Positions 1-12,200 of a stretch of 64,000 nucleotides of DNA are shown here, piece by piece. Both the position numbers and the translations under genes were made by a program. The stretch is taken from the NCBI RefSeq assembly GCF_024586455.1, contig NC_065922.1:24796089-24860088 (forward strand). The letters are read 5' to 3'. Source of the stretch: Bactrocera neohumeralis. Lineage: Eukaryota; Arthropoda; Insecta; Diptera; Tephritidae. The notes under the pieces are model-generated. The model made no database searches. It saw only the letters and a list, made by a program, of their open reading frames with translations, and was not told the DNA's origin. Positions within the stretch are counted from its first letter, which is position 1; the number at the start of each line of letters is the position of its first letter.

Positions 1-276
1 TCAGGGTTGCCTGGAATTCATATTTACCGCCTTCGCAAAGTTGTGTTAGGCTCAGATCGCTTTGTGGATATATGAAAGTATTAATGAACGATACTTATTT
101 GACATCACAAAGGACCGGCGTTTTCACTTTTCCAAGTGGAATTGTCCGCGTCGTTGCAGCAATGGATCAGCTTCTAATAGTATTATAGTATATGGCAGAT
201 CTAATCAAAAAATATTAAATCGAAATCAAAAAATCTCACTGAAATGATTTCTATAGCCTTTTTTTAAACAGGGTGT
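1..276. other. AT-rich sequence, nothing recognised
   Basis: No motif, repeat or protein similarity was recognised here. The short open frame near the left edge (62-247) has no recognisable domain and is treated as chance. Confidence 0.5.
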
Positions 277-1342
277 ATTAAGTTTGCAACGAAATAACAA
301 TCAGAAGGAAACGTTGAAGACCTTATAAAGTATATAACGGGCGATCCAAGTAGAGGTAATTTTTTCCATAGCTTTTTTTGACAGATCACGGAGCCGCTCG
401 ACATTCCCAAGCTATATAGCTTCGCTCTAAGGGCCCCTGAAAAGTTCCAAGAAAATCCGTCGTTTCAGGCCCAGAATTTGTTCAGCGATGAGACCTATCT
501 CTGGTTCAATGGGTACGTTTGATGTTGTATGGGTTTATATTTCTTCAAAAATGATGCCAGTGAGAACGTAAAAGTCAAAGGGGACCATTATCGAGCCATG
601 ACAACCGACTATTTGTGCGGACAATCCCGTTTCGATTCAAGCCTTGTAGCAAAACCTCATGCATTGTCATGTCGAAATGTTCGAACGAGTCATCGAAAAT
701 TGGACTCAACGGATGGACCATCTGAGTCGCAGCCGCGGCAACATTTGAAAGAGATAATCTTTGAAAATGTAATGCCAAGGAATGTTCTTTCGAATGATAA
801 TAAACATTTCCCATCAAATTTGAAGTTTCTGCCTGTTTTCTTAAAAAAGTAGCGATTTTAAAAATGGGTCACTCTTTAAATGATCAGCGCGATGAACAAT
901 GTCGATTTAGTCATATTCTTATATTTGTTCGTATGTTTGTCAGTATATACGCGAACTGGTCCCTCAGTTTTCGAGATATCGATAAGAAATTTTGCACACG
1001 TTCTTCTCTCACTAATGTTCTGCTCATTTGTCGGAATGGCCGATATCGGATCACTACAGCATATAGCTGCCATACCATCTGTACGATCGGAATAAAGTGA
1101 TTGTACGAAAAAGTTTTTTGTTTGATAAGCTACCGTCACAAACTTCGGCACAGATTATTACCTTAAGCAACGCTACAATCTGTGAAAAAATTGTTCAGAT
1201 CGGACACCTATAATACATAAATACCATACACACTGAGGGATCAAAATCAACATTAAGATCTTTTTATACCATTTTATGCTATAACACATGCTGTGAAGAG
1301 TATTATAGCTTTAGAGCAGTCGGAGTAAACTTTTTTTCTTGC
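277..1342 (+). mobile_element. DINE/mini-me-like element (family A), copy 1, split by a mariner insertion
   Basis: The left arm (about 277-336) ends in a TATA-rich stretch. The right arm (877-1342) resumes with TAAATGATCAGC and continues through a degenerate GTCY-like stretch. It then holds two units of the family A tandem repeat, marked by ATAGCATATAGCTGCCATAC or a variant (around 1060 and 1210), and a TATTATAGCTTT...CTTG end. The order TA-rich stretch, TGATCAG core, GTCY repeat is that described for mini-me/DINE elements, which are non-autonomous Helentron relatives. Five further copies lie in this window. It carries no coding capacity. The family assignment is from memory of element architecture; the exact ends are approximate. 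Confidence 0.6.
337..876 (+). mobile_element. Internally deleted rosa-like (DD41D) mariner, copy 1
   Basis: The element starts with ACGGGCGATCCAAGTAGAGG next to TA (335-336) and ends in GGGTCACTCTT next to TA (877-878), which fits TA target duplication. Inside are decayed pieces of a Tc1/mariner transposase: a frame reading S-D-E-T-Y-L-W (first catalytic Asp) near 485-505, then FFKNDASENVKVKGDHYRAM near 541-600. After a deletion comes the C-terminal part, including the QPRQHLKEIIFEN stretch near 730-770. The second and third catalytic Asp are deleted. At 540 bp it is less than half the length expected for an intact element of about 1.3 kb. It sits inside a DINE-like element. Confidence 0.85.
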
Positions 1343-3059
1343 TTCTGTAGTTTTCTGAGTAACCGTTTCATTCTCTTTTTTCCGTTTTTTCAATTTCTCT
1401 TGTTTACTCGTATTCATAATTGAATTTACGCTGCCTTAATGACTTTTTACAACACACGAACACGAACGGTAAACACACAAATTTCATTGTACAAATTGGC
1501 ACCCGAAAGTCATGCGGTCAATCGATATGTCACTCAAGCTGTCAGTTAGCTAAATCAAGTGAAATTACGAAATAAAAGCAATGCTGAATGCCGAAACGGT
1601 AAGCAAATGTCACATGAGGCCGGCCAAAGACACGCGATTTGACGAATTTCGATTGACAACTACGAGCCTGTGTGCGTGCATATATTTGAAACAATTAATA
1701 TCGAGAGGAGGAGAGGGGAGTGGATAAATTTAAACGACACAAATATATTTATACATAGATAAAATTGTTTGTGTTTTTGTGTATTAAAGCTATAATTAAA
1801 TAATTGAAATTGGCATTTAAAAATAGTCTCACAACAACAAATCAAATCACAACAATTACAATGTTGCATGTATTAATTAGCTGCAAAGTTGTATGATGGA
1901 AATTTAAAACAATTAAACGACATATAGTCTGTCCGTTCGTGCGCCGTTAGATACTTAATAGTTAATTATTAATTGAATTGTAGAAAATAATTACAAAGCT
2001 GATAATTTCAAGTGCTGACGCTGAACCGCAATTCAATTGCCGGAAATTGCTTTGCTGAGCGCAATGGCAATGCGAAAAAATATTTACAAATTCAAACGAT
2101 TGTGCACCTAAGTGCATGCATGTGTGTGTGTGCGCGCGTGTGTGTGTATGTATGTAGGCAAATATATGCGCGACAATAGACAACAAGCAATTGAGCTGGT
2201 GTTAGAGGTTCAGCGGCGGGTGAAAAAGTGGCATGCGGCGACACACACATATACATATGTGTATATGGGAGCACATGTAGATGCCAGCAATTTGATTGCA
2301 CTTTTAATTGCTTAATTAAAATTCACGGCTATGCAAATAAATGCGAACAATAAAGATTTGTTCGGTTGGAATTTTGCTGCTTTGCAAATAGAGGCGGACA
2401 ATGCGGCGCAAGCAAGGAGCGATGTGTGTGAGCACGGCATGCATGAGTGTGGCTAAGCGCTTGCATACAAACACAAGCACACTAATACACACACATATAT
2501 GTATATATACAAAAGCACTTTGCCAAGCACGCAGCGAATTTTCAAAACTTTTATTTTTATTTATTTTTATTTTTCATCATATTTTATGTTCGTTTTGCCG
2601 TCTGGCAGCGCTGTGTTAATAACATGCCTTTGTGTGTTGGCAAGTGCGCGTGCGTGTGTGTGTGCGTGGTGTCGCATAGTTGCGCTTGTCTGTGTTAATT
2701 GATTTCGACGCCTCATCACTGCTGGCGCAGACAGACAAACAAATAGAGCCACAAGCGCTCTATAACAATTCAACTGTTTTGCAAAGCGAACTAGCAGCGT
2801 GAGTGGGAAGCTGGTGGGGTGCAGGAATGAGTGGTTTATGTCGGAAAAGCACTTTCGCATAATAGAGTTTTAAGTTTGTGTTACTTTCCGCACTTCAGTC
2901 GATAAGCCTCGATTTTTGCAGCATTTTATTGTTACTGAAATACAACAACAAAAATGGCTGTTGCTTTGTCAACGAAGTGGTCTACTTGAAAGTTTGAATT
3001 TTGTTTATTTATTTTTAGTTTTCTCTAATCTGAGTATAAAAGTCGGCTTTTGACTACTG
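1343..3059. other. AT-rich intergenic or intronic sequence with microsatellites
   Basis: No gene was recognised. The stretch contains runs of TG/CG/TA dinucleotides (2119-2157), a CACACATATACATATGTGTATA-like patch near 2245-2265 and another GTGTGTGC patch near 2650-2670. Open frames here overlap these low-complexity tracts and have no domains. Confidence 0.5.
2119..2157. repeat. (TG)n(CG)n(TG)n(TATG)n microsatellite
   Basis: A compound alternating purine-pyrimidine run that changes from TG to CG, back to TG and then to TATG. It could adopt Z-DNA. It generates spurious Cys/Val-rich and Thr/His-rich frames on the two strands. Confidence 0.9.
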
Positions 3060-3836
3060 AATGAGTTTTAATTGGTGTGCTTCAAATTTAAGGAGACATG
3101 TTGATATCTAATTCTCTCGGAAGTGAATTTTAGAATCTCACCACCACCAATATCACCGGAAATGAATGAAATTTTGCATAAGTACTTTTCTCCATTAATT
3201 GCTGCTCTTTTGTTGAAATGGCTGATGTCGGACCACTATAGCATATAGCTGCCATACAAAGTGAACAATCAGAATTCAATTTTTGTATGAAAACTTTCAC
3301 AATTTAATAGATATCTTTACAGAATTTGGTATAGGTTTTTATCTACGACAACGGTAAAAGTTCTGCATAAATTTTTCAAATCGAACTACTATAGCATATA
3401 GCTGCCATACAAACTGATCGTTCAAGTTAAAATTCATGTATGGAAAACTTCCCCATTTGAAAAGATATCTTTATAAAATTTTGCATAGGTTATTATCCAA
3501 AGCAACGGTACAATCTTCGAAGAAATTGTTCAGATCGGTTCACTATAGCATATAGCTGCCATACAAACTGATCGTTCAAGTTATAATTCATGTATGGAAA
3601 ACTTCCTCATTTGATAAGACATCTTTACAGAATTTGGCATAGATTTTTATCTAAGGAACCGGTAAAAGCTCCGAAGAAATTTTTCAAATCGGAGCACTAT
3701 AGCATATAGCTGCCATACAAATTTATCGATCAAAATCCAGAAAATGAACTTTGTATGCCCTTTCATGCTATGTGAAAGGCAACTGTCAAGGGTATTATAG
3801 CTTTAGTGCAGCCTAAGGGAACGGTTTTTCTTGTTT
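3060..3836 (+). mobile_element. DINE-like family A, copy 2, with four central tandem units
   Basis: Four copies of the word ATAGCATATAGCTGCCATAC lie at 3238, 3391, 3545 and 3699, giving units of 153-154 bp. Each unit also carries a CTTTATAGAA-type stretch and an AATTTTTCAAATCGGA-type stretch before the word. The 3' end has TATTATAG followed by an imperfect hairpin (CTTTAGTGCAGCCTAAG, 3801-3817) and then TTTTTCTTGTTT. Central tandem repeats of about 150 bp and a 3' hairpin match the description of DINE-TR-type elements. The left boundary is uncertain. Confidence 0.65.
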
Positions 3837-5375
3837 CCTTTTACTTTTATCATTATTTCTTAATTTTATTAAAATTCGTTTATGAACCTGACGCTTAAGT
3901 AATGGTTAAATATTAATTTTAATGTTTTAAGAAGAAAATGGTTTGGAAAAGGTTCGAAATTTTTTTTATTTATTTTAACTAAATACACTTAGAAACGATT
4001 TTTCCACATATTGCAACAAAAATACAAAATCAAAAAATACAAAAATCACAACTTCATATCAATGCAATAAACTTTCGTCTGACAGTGCGTATGAGCAACC
4101 TACCTATGAGCCGCGGTACCTCCACAAACATGTCCGTATGCTTTCAGTTCCACAAAAACTTACATTTACGCGCTCATAAATTGAGTTAAGCACCTGCCTT
4201 GGCAACTTTTAATTATCATGTTTCTATTTTATTTCTTCAAATTTCATACGATTTGCCAATTAGCGGCGCGCACAGACTTGCGTGTGAACAAAAAATTTCG
4301 ATTTTTTACTCACCATTATTTGTTTTTACAAATATCTTTGTTTGATTTTTTAATTTAACAGTAATTTGCGCGCACAAGGCACGCTCGCTATGCGTTTGAC
4401 TTTAATTAGCAACTCAACGGCGCGTACACGCCCACTGCAAACTCCTAATACTGTATATAAATATGTGTTCATTTGTATGTATGTTTTTAGGTGTGTTTGG
4501 CTTGCTATTTGTTTTTCGTTATATTATGGTTTTACTTGTATCATTGCTGAGTGCTCAGTTAATTTATTAATGTTAACGCTTTTAAATGCTTATTATGAAG
4601 TGCATGATTTTCGGCTCGTTTTTCATTTTTTTCTATCATGATATTGCCGCAAATGGCATGCGATTTTACTTTTTGCCTGTTATCAGAGTGAAAAAATTGC
4701 AAAATTAAGCTACTTTTCCGGCTTTTAATTATCTTTTTAATTAAATTCTTTGTTGTGTGTCGCGATACAAAAAACTGGCTTCAATATTTCTCTTTGTTTA
4801 TGTTGAAAAAAAGTCATTTTCGTGCTAATCCCTCCATTAGAGAATTGCCAGAATTATTTGCGTTACAAACAAAAACTCAAACAAAGGAATTTAGTTAATC
4901 GTTTAATGGAACTGATATTTGTTGGAAAGCTTAAATTGTTGGATTATGTTCATGTTTTTTGGAGCTGCCGATTTTTTCGACTTTGGTGCATGTTTTTTAT
5001 TATTTTTTTTTTTAATATAATTCATTACCAATTATATATTATATTTTCATAAATTTCAATTATTATTTGCTGGGGCATAATGTGGACCTAATGTGTTGAT
5101 TAATCTGCCTAAATTATTTATTATGTTATTCAAATATTTAAACTGTACCAAAAACAATGAAATTCTAGTAAAATTATTTCGAACTCTTACCCTTTGCGTT
5201 TATTAAAGTTATTTGAAAGGAATGACAGAAAATGTTGGAACATACCTGCAATGAAAAATGAAGAGACAAATTAGTTATGTTATCCTCAAAAATGATATTT
5301 AAATAATTAAAAGAAAATAATAATAAAATAAAAAAAATATTGATAAATATTGACAATGCAATGTGACATTGAAAT
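3837..5375. other. AT-rich sequence, nothing recognised
   Basis: Low-complexity AT-rich DNA with poly-T and poly-A runs. The open frames at 4366-4641 and 4822-5052 are rich in Phe, Leu, Ile and Tyr, as expected from T-rich DNA, and have no recognisable domain. Confidence 0.5.
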
Positions 5376-5885
5376 CGACCCCATTTCTACGGAGGTAGTA
5401 GGTGCTGAAGGCGGATCGTGGACCGAGGTATTAATGTTGGTGCGGAACTCACAGTACTGGAAAAGACTCTGAAGGATAAAGGTTCAACAGATTGGTCTGC
5501 ATCACAAAGAAGCGGCTTCCCTCAATCTCTTGCTTAGTCTTCGACTTTTCTCGGAGTCCACGCTGTCTTTATTCTGGAGCCGTGGTTGAATAGCAGTGGC
5601 ACCTCTGGATTAAAAACAAAGAGCTACAGGCAGGCTGGAGAATGTCGTCACCGGCAGGTTGGAGGACGCCGTCGGAGTAGAGGTTAGACAAAGTAGAACC
5701 AACGTAATAATTACTTCGGACGAAAACTCGACATGTCACTTTTTTACAAAGATCTATTTACTTGTAAAAGGGATACTCCCCCACTTTTGTAACTGCAGAC
5801 GTGGTGGAAGACCTCACACTAACCTTAAACCTAGCACTCTTGATCTCAGACTGAAGGGTTCTGAGCGACCTCTCTTTCTCTGATC
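5376..5885. other. Less AT-rich island of unknown origin
   Basis: Base composition rises clearly above the AT-rich flanks. The sequence includes near-repeated phrases such as GCAGGCTGGAGAATGTCGTC and GCAGGTTGGAGGACGCCGTC (about 5630-5672). It reads like a fragment of a retroelement or other coding relic, but no frame gives a recognisable domain. A 74-codon frame at 5659-5883 has no similarity I know. Confidence 0.35.
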
Positions 5886-6403
5886 ATGTGTTTTTTAGCT
5901 TCAATTTGGACGGAGTACGTCCAGTTAGTAAATTCAACAGCAACTTTAGAAACACAGATTGGGAACTGTTCTGCAGATTCTCACAGACAGTAAGCTCAAA
6001 GCTAGTTTGGGAGTGCATTACCTCACTTGCATAAGCAACAAATGGATTCCATATTAAATTTGCGAATTTGGAAAAAAATGCACCCTCCCTAAATTCATTA
6101 GGTTGGAAACAAGATTTCTGCAGTATTGTTCCTACTTGACGGCCTCATATCCATCAGCATCCGTTACAGCTGTTAAAAATGTGTATTGCTCCTGTTAAAT
6201 CACTGTCAGAGCGCAACTGTCATATATTTGTCAGGTGCCTTCCATCAGCTAGAAGTCTGGTCTTATAGAAATGTGGTCAACGAGTAGAAGTAATATTCAT
6301 TTTTGAGACTCTCTGCTAAAAAGATGTTAGATCGCTGCTGTCAAGTGGCTGCAGACTGAAGCTGTCAAATAGTTGTCAAATGTCATCAATGAGCTCTTAA
6401 CTA
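5886..6403. other. Unannotated stretch with several TGTCA words
   Basis: No gene was recognised. Several GCTGTCA/TTGTCA words occur between about 6180 and 6395, immediately left of the mariner copy. They resemble the words in the 52.8-54.5 kb array but are not regularly spaced. Confidence 0.4.
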
Positions 6404-7053
6404 ACATGTGATCCAAATAGACGTACTTTTTTCAATAGCCTTTTTTTGGCAGATCAGGTGCCAATCGTGGCAAGGTGTCATGCCATTTTCGTTTAGTATA
6501 GATTGGCATTTCTTTATGGAAAAACCTACGCCTGAACAAAGTTTACAAATCATTCAACTTGATTATGAAAGTTCACGTTCTTCAAAGAATATGCTCGTGC
6601 TTCGCTTAACTAATAGTCAACATAGTTTCATCAAGACGGCGCTACTTCCCACACATCACATCAATCAATGGATTTATTGTGAGAATACTGCGACGAGGCG
6701 ATAATTACTCGTTTTGGGCCGGTCGATTGGCCACCAAGAGCGTGTGATATCATACCGCTAAAAATTTCCATGTGGGGATATGTAAAGTTTATGCGGACAA
6801 TCCCGCTTCGATTCAGACCTTGGAGTAAAACACCACGTGTGTCATTCGCCAGTTACTAGTCGAAATACACGAACGATTCATCGAAAATTGCACTGAACGA
6901 ATGGACCATCTGAGACGTAGCCGCGGCCAACATTTGAAAGAAATAATATTCAAAAAATAAATGCCAAAGAATATTCTTTCGAATAATAATAAACAATTCC
7001 AATTAAATTTGAATTTTTTTTATACAAAAGTAAGGAGCCTCGAAATGGAGTTA
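6404..7053 (+). mobile_element. Internally deleted rosa-like (DD41D) mariner, copy 2
   Basis: The 5' end ACATGTGATCCAAATAGACG follows TA at 6402-6403. The 3' end CCTCGAAATGGAGTTAA (about 7037-7053) is the partner terminus. The transposase start is kept at 6516 (MEKPTPEQSLQIIQLDYESS). A deletion then joins this N-terminal part to the second catalytic region (QDGATSHTSHQ, about 6635-6667) in another frame. The third catalytic Asp is lost: the PLDYFLWGY motif reads PLKISMWGY near 6750-6775. The C-terminal MDHLRRSRGQHLKEII-like part is near 6900-6950. The copy is non-functional. Confidence 0.88.
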
Positions 7054-8430
7054 AGGGTAATTCAATTTAATCCAACTACAAGAATCTGCCAAAATTAAAA
7101 AAAAAGTTATTTTTTTATGTTTTTTCTTGACTAGATAGCCCAAAAAATAGGTTTGTAAATCTTATAAGCTGTCACACAATTTAGATTATTTAATTTTCAA
7201 ATTTTCTATTCCAAACTTAATCACTTAAAACAACAAAAATTATTACAAAATTGCAACATAACTGAATAATTTATGAAATACAATTTGGTATAGGAATTTC
7301 TAATTTATAGTAGGCTTTCTGCGCTTGCTTATGTCATTTATTCGCACATTAATTAATAAAACTGAAACTATTTTATTATTTCTCTTGCCATCACCTCAGT
7401 TGATAAAAATTTAGACATTTTTGGTAAAATAAAAATTTTTAATGAAATAATAAATTTCGATTAAACTGGAAATATTTCCTAATAATAAATAAACGAGCAA
7501 GTTCAACGCTTTTGAAAGTGACACACAATTTGTTTCAATGGCATTTCAGGCACTCGCCTGTGGCTAAGTTTAGACAAAGCAGCATACTCATACACACACA
7601 TATATCTAACTATATAATGAGAGCGTGTGAAAGCTTTGTTGATTTGATGCCAGTGGCAAGGACTTTTCCAGCACACACACATATGTACATATACAAATGT
7701 ATTTATATGGAGATGTTGCTACTATCACAGCATACACACGCACATTTGCCTGAGTTGTTGCCAATTTAATTGCCGATGAATTGTTCATAAATATTAAATT
7801 ATCAATATTAGCAATAACCACAATCAGTGCTTAGTGCCGCACACACACGCGCATACACGCACATATTTGTATTGAAATTAATGTTATGTGCTGTAATGGT
7901 TTGCAATGCGATTGCATTACTCAACAAATTATATTTTGTTTAATTTAAGTAACAAATTGAGCGAAATTGTAATTATGTGTTTACTATAAATTAGAGCTTA
8001 TGCAGTTAGTTGCTGAGCGCTAGTGGTGAGTGAGGCAAGGGTGAGCGTTTATTGTATTGTTAGTGGAAGAGTGTGTCATATACATATGAGTATTTCAGAT
8101 GGAATAATTTATTTATACACCGATAAAATTAAGTTGACAAATATGTTTATTTTACATTTTTTTGAAAGCGAAAATATTGGCGCAAAATGTCCATCACATT
8201 AATATCCCTTCAGACCCTTACTTTAAAAATTTTCACAAAACAATTTATGAAATTGCTGGAAAACTAAAAACTTTCAGAAAACTATACAATCAAAAATTTC
8301 TCTAATGATTTTTCAATTAACTTATTTCGTAGAAAAAATTGAGGTCGTTAAAGAACTAAAATATTTCAGAAATGTGTACTTCGAAAAATTCGACGATATT
8401 GACATAATTCAGCCAATTAAGAGACAGGGG
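7054..8430. other. AT-rich sequence with CA/TA microsatellites
   Basis: No gene was recognised. There are CACACATATATC and CACACACATATGTACATATAC patches at about 7593-7610 and 7673-7695, and a CACACACACGCGCATACACGCA patch near 7840-7862. The open frames on both strands here are low complexity. Confidence 0.5.
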
Positions 8431-8622
8431 ATTCGCTGATTAGGTCATAACGTCCGTATGGATGAAAAGACTCCAGCTCTGAGAGTATTCGACGCAGTTC
8501 CCGCCGGGAGAAGCTGAGAAAGAGGAAGATCTCGACTCTGTTAGAAAGACCAGGTGGAGAAGCACTTGGCTACACTTGGAATCTCCAATTGGCGCCAAAC
8601 AGGGAAAAGGAGGATCGACTAG
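8431..8622 (+). pseudogene. Decayed C-terminal end of a non-LTR retrotransposon ORF
   Basis: Reading from 8431, the frame gives I-R-stop-L-G-H-N-V-R-M-D-E, then ALRVFDAVPAGRS, then KDQVEKHLATLGISNWR. This R-W-L-G-H-V-x-R-M-D ... P-A-G ... W-K-D-Q-V ... I-S-N-W-R pattern is the familiar tail of LINE-type reverse transcriptase polyproteins in insects. The expected Trp at 8437 is TGA, and further stops lie at about 8514, 8538 and 8620. No reverse transcriptase domain is left upstream. It is an old, 5'-truncated relic. The clade is not assigned. Confidence 0.75.
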
Positions 8623-8974
8623 CACGCTGTTGTAAGCTCGGGCTATAACGACGTAAGCGGTCCTAATAAAGCCATGTAAGCAGTGCCACAAGGGCAAACA
8701 AATATTATTAAGAAACCAAAAAATCTATACCAAGAAAAGATATGAACAAAGACGAGCCGGGTTTAATTACCACAAGGAGTGAGTGAGAGAGGGGGCAATT
8801 CGTGGACACTGTTTTTCAACAATTTTTGGTAGGTTTTTTCTGCAATATTTCAGTATAATAATCCATGGGCCTTGGTTTTCTCTTTAAGGTTCTTACTGCA
8901 ACTAGGTATATGCGGTTCCACAAAAGTGCAGTTTCTTGAAGAGAGACGCAAATTTAATATACCTTGTTTCAAGT

Positions 8975-9255
8975 ATAAAGAGAGAGAGAGACAATGAGAG
9001 AGACGTCAGAGTCGGAGTAAGAGTGTTCAAAACTATACGTCACGTTGGATATGATGCAAGAAGATAGAGAGAGAGAGAGGTATATATATGTTTTGTATGG
9101 CAATTATTATACGAAACAGTGAAATCGAACTTTTGTAAGAAAGGTTATTAAACCCTTTGTAAAAAATAGTAAAGAGAGAGAGGGAATTAGAGATGGAAAA
9201 TAGAAAGAACAAACAGCAAGAGATATGGAAAGGGTAAGAGAGAGAGGGAGAGGAG
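8975..9255. repeat. GA-rich polypurine tract
   Basis: The plus strand is strongly purine-biased, with (GA)n runs at 8981-8992, 9064-9080, 9172-9182 and 9238-9250. Such tracts are candidate GAGA-factor sites and triplex-forming DNA in flies. The minus strand reads as a Ser/Leu/Phe-rich frame that is only a consequence of composition. Confidence 0.7.
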
Positions 9256-12200
9256 GGAGTGGAAAGAAGAAAGAGTAGAGCAACTGTAAAATTGTACATC
9301 AGATTTTTTGAAAATTTTTAGGAATTTCTTGCTTGGAGAATTTTATTGTACAGTGAAAAGATTATGAGATAAAAGATCGACAAAGTCGAGAATTTTTTTA
9401 AAATTCAGTGACTGTAAAGAATCTAACTTTTATTTATGTAGAAATGATTATTTTTGATTTGTAACATTTCTATAAATATACAGTTATGATATGTTTCGAA
9501 AAATGTATCCATGGAGAGAAATATGAATTTTGGGGATACGACCCATCGACAATCTGTTTGCTATACATTTTGTTCTGTTCAACACGATATTCTGTACTAT
9601 CAAAAGATCTTTTGATCTCCTCTTCGACACGATAATCGTTTCTTTACATAATTTTTGGAGAACAAATGGGATTGTACATTTTTATTAAAACGTCTTTTAA
9701 ATGAGAACGTCATTTAATTAATTTTTTTTTCTTTAATTTTTTTCGCGCAGTGTAATCAAAATGCAATTATGCTACTAGCAGCCGAATTAAATTGCAATTT
9801 GTAAACAATTTCCAATCGGCAAAGAGAAAAATGCTGTAAATTGTTGTTCTAACCGCACAACAGCATTACAAAGTGCCAACAAATTTGCAGTGTTGTAAAG
9901 CGCCAATAGTTATTTACACAAATGAACAATAACTGTTAACACACACAAGTACAGCAGGGCAGAGAATTTCTCTTATTGACCGATAATTTCCAATGAAATG
10001 GCGAATTGACAAAACTAGGCCAACTGTATAAAGGTTCCATAATCAAATTTCAAATGCGCAAATTGCAGGCATATTAAATAACAATTTAAATTCTCAATAA
10101 AGTATCAATCGAAAAAAGCAATCCACGCTTGGGCAGTATGTATGGAGAACGAGTGAACAGAAAGCTTCAAATTTTGCTAAATTTCGGCAGCTAAATAGGT
10201 CGAACTGATCACAAATAAAAAGTTATAAATTTTAATTTTAAAAGTAAAAAATTAAACGAAACTAAAAATAGTGCAATAACAAATAGAAATATGTAAATTA
10301 CTACTCGGAAAAAGTTGAGGCTATGTCAAATGAGAGTAAAATTGACGAGCGGTGATGCAAAGTGAAGGCAAACTCAATTCATTTGATGGACCCAATGGAA
10401 AAAATAGCAATATATGGCAAAATATGGAATTGAAATGAGCAATCGATCGGCAAAGTAACGTTATGTGGTTTGTATGTGTGTGTGTATTTGTAGTGCCGAG
10501 TGGCTGGTCGTAAATTAAAATTTGCTACAATGTAGCAGCTAGAAAATAAATAAGAATGAAATGCCTGTGTCAACAAATAGAGACAGAGGTACCGCGGACT
10601 GCAGTGGTGTGCGAAATAGTGGCAATAATTTTACTTTCACTTAAAATATTTACTATTTTTTATTTTGTAATTAGTTGAAATTTCATTTAAGAAAAAAGCA
10701 GCCGCTAGATGGCGCAGTATAGTTTATAAATTATTACGTAATTTAGATATTAATTAAGCTGCTTACTTCTATGTAAAGAATAGAAAGATAGTAAGAATAT
10801 TATAGTGAAAAAGTTCTCGTTAGGTCGCGCTGAAATCAGATGACAAAAAACCTTCGAAAAAGCTTAATTTATGGCAAGATATTGAGGGTCCAAACAAATT
10901 GAAAAAATTTATTTAAAAAATCTATTATAATACCCGACGAATCGCTGCAAACGAAACAAATATATACACAGAATAGTTCAAAGACGTCGCTTTTTCTGCA
11001 AGACAAGTTGAGGTACTCGTGTCGTTAGATGTTTGGGGTTTTCCTAAAGCTTTAATATTTTAGAGAATACCCTAGCCAAACAATGATCAAAATATTTAAT
11101 AATTGGTATATAAATGTATTTATATTTAGTTCGAGAATGCTCCTTGAGTCACTGTAAATAGTTCGTGCAATTTACCAAATTGAGCTTTAATCTCAGTTTC
11201 TACAATAATGTGTGTTATGCGGAAAATGTGGAAATATTTTCCATTATTTGTGACCGGAAAGTTTCGTGAAGCTCTTATAGTAGATTCAAAACTTCTAAGG
11301 CTAATACAAAGCTCAACCGAGAGCTTTCCAAAAAGCTTTTTGCACATGAAACCACAAAACGGCTGATAACTCGTTGCTGAAACGAGTTAAATTCAATTAA
11401 AACAACGCTTTATGCGCGATTCTTAGTGATTCTAGTCAAGGCGAAAGAAAGAGAGAGAGAAAGGAGAGTTAAATCAAAGAGAGAAAGTGAGTTTTGTTAA
11501 TCAAATAATTTTACCGTAATTTCGGTGTATTACAAAGAATGTTTTGTTACAAAAATGATGTGGCACTGAAATCACATTTCATGAAAGCTCCGAAAGAGCT
11601 TTTTTAGCAGCGTATTGAGGCTAAAAACAGCTTTGAAAAGTATACAAAGCATTTCGGAAAAATTCAAAAAAATTCTGTCTGCTTCTAAAGTATTTGAGAA
11701 CTGGTCCATATAGTGTTTTCTGTTTTTCCTACAGCTTTTACAGGTTAGAGATTAGCCTAACCAAACACTTGATAACACTACTAACAAGGATATTGTCATT
11801 TTTTGTTTGTTTGTTTTTTTTTATTGAAACCAGAAAGACTCGTCGACTTCAGATTATTCAAGATTTAGAAGTGGAAAGAATAGTTTAAGCTCCATAAGAA
11901 TGAAGCTTTCTCTAGAGAGAGATTTTGAATTCTGACAAAAAGAGGCGCTTTGAGTTCGACTTCAGATTATTCAGTTCGGAAAGAATATTTTCGGGTAGAG
12001 AGATTTTGAATTCTGACATCAAGTCTTTCATTCAAAAAATTTATCAGGGCCCAAAAGTCACTAACAAATATTTTTTCAAATGATGACTATCAGCGGAAAA
12101 ATTCTATAAAAAATTAAAACAATTTTTCGATATGGCTCCGCCGCCTCAACCACAATCAACTTCATTACACTTATAATTTCATATACATAGTGCAGTTGCT

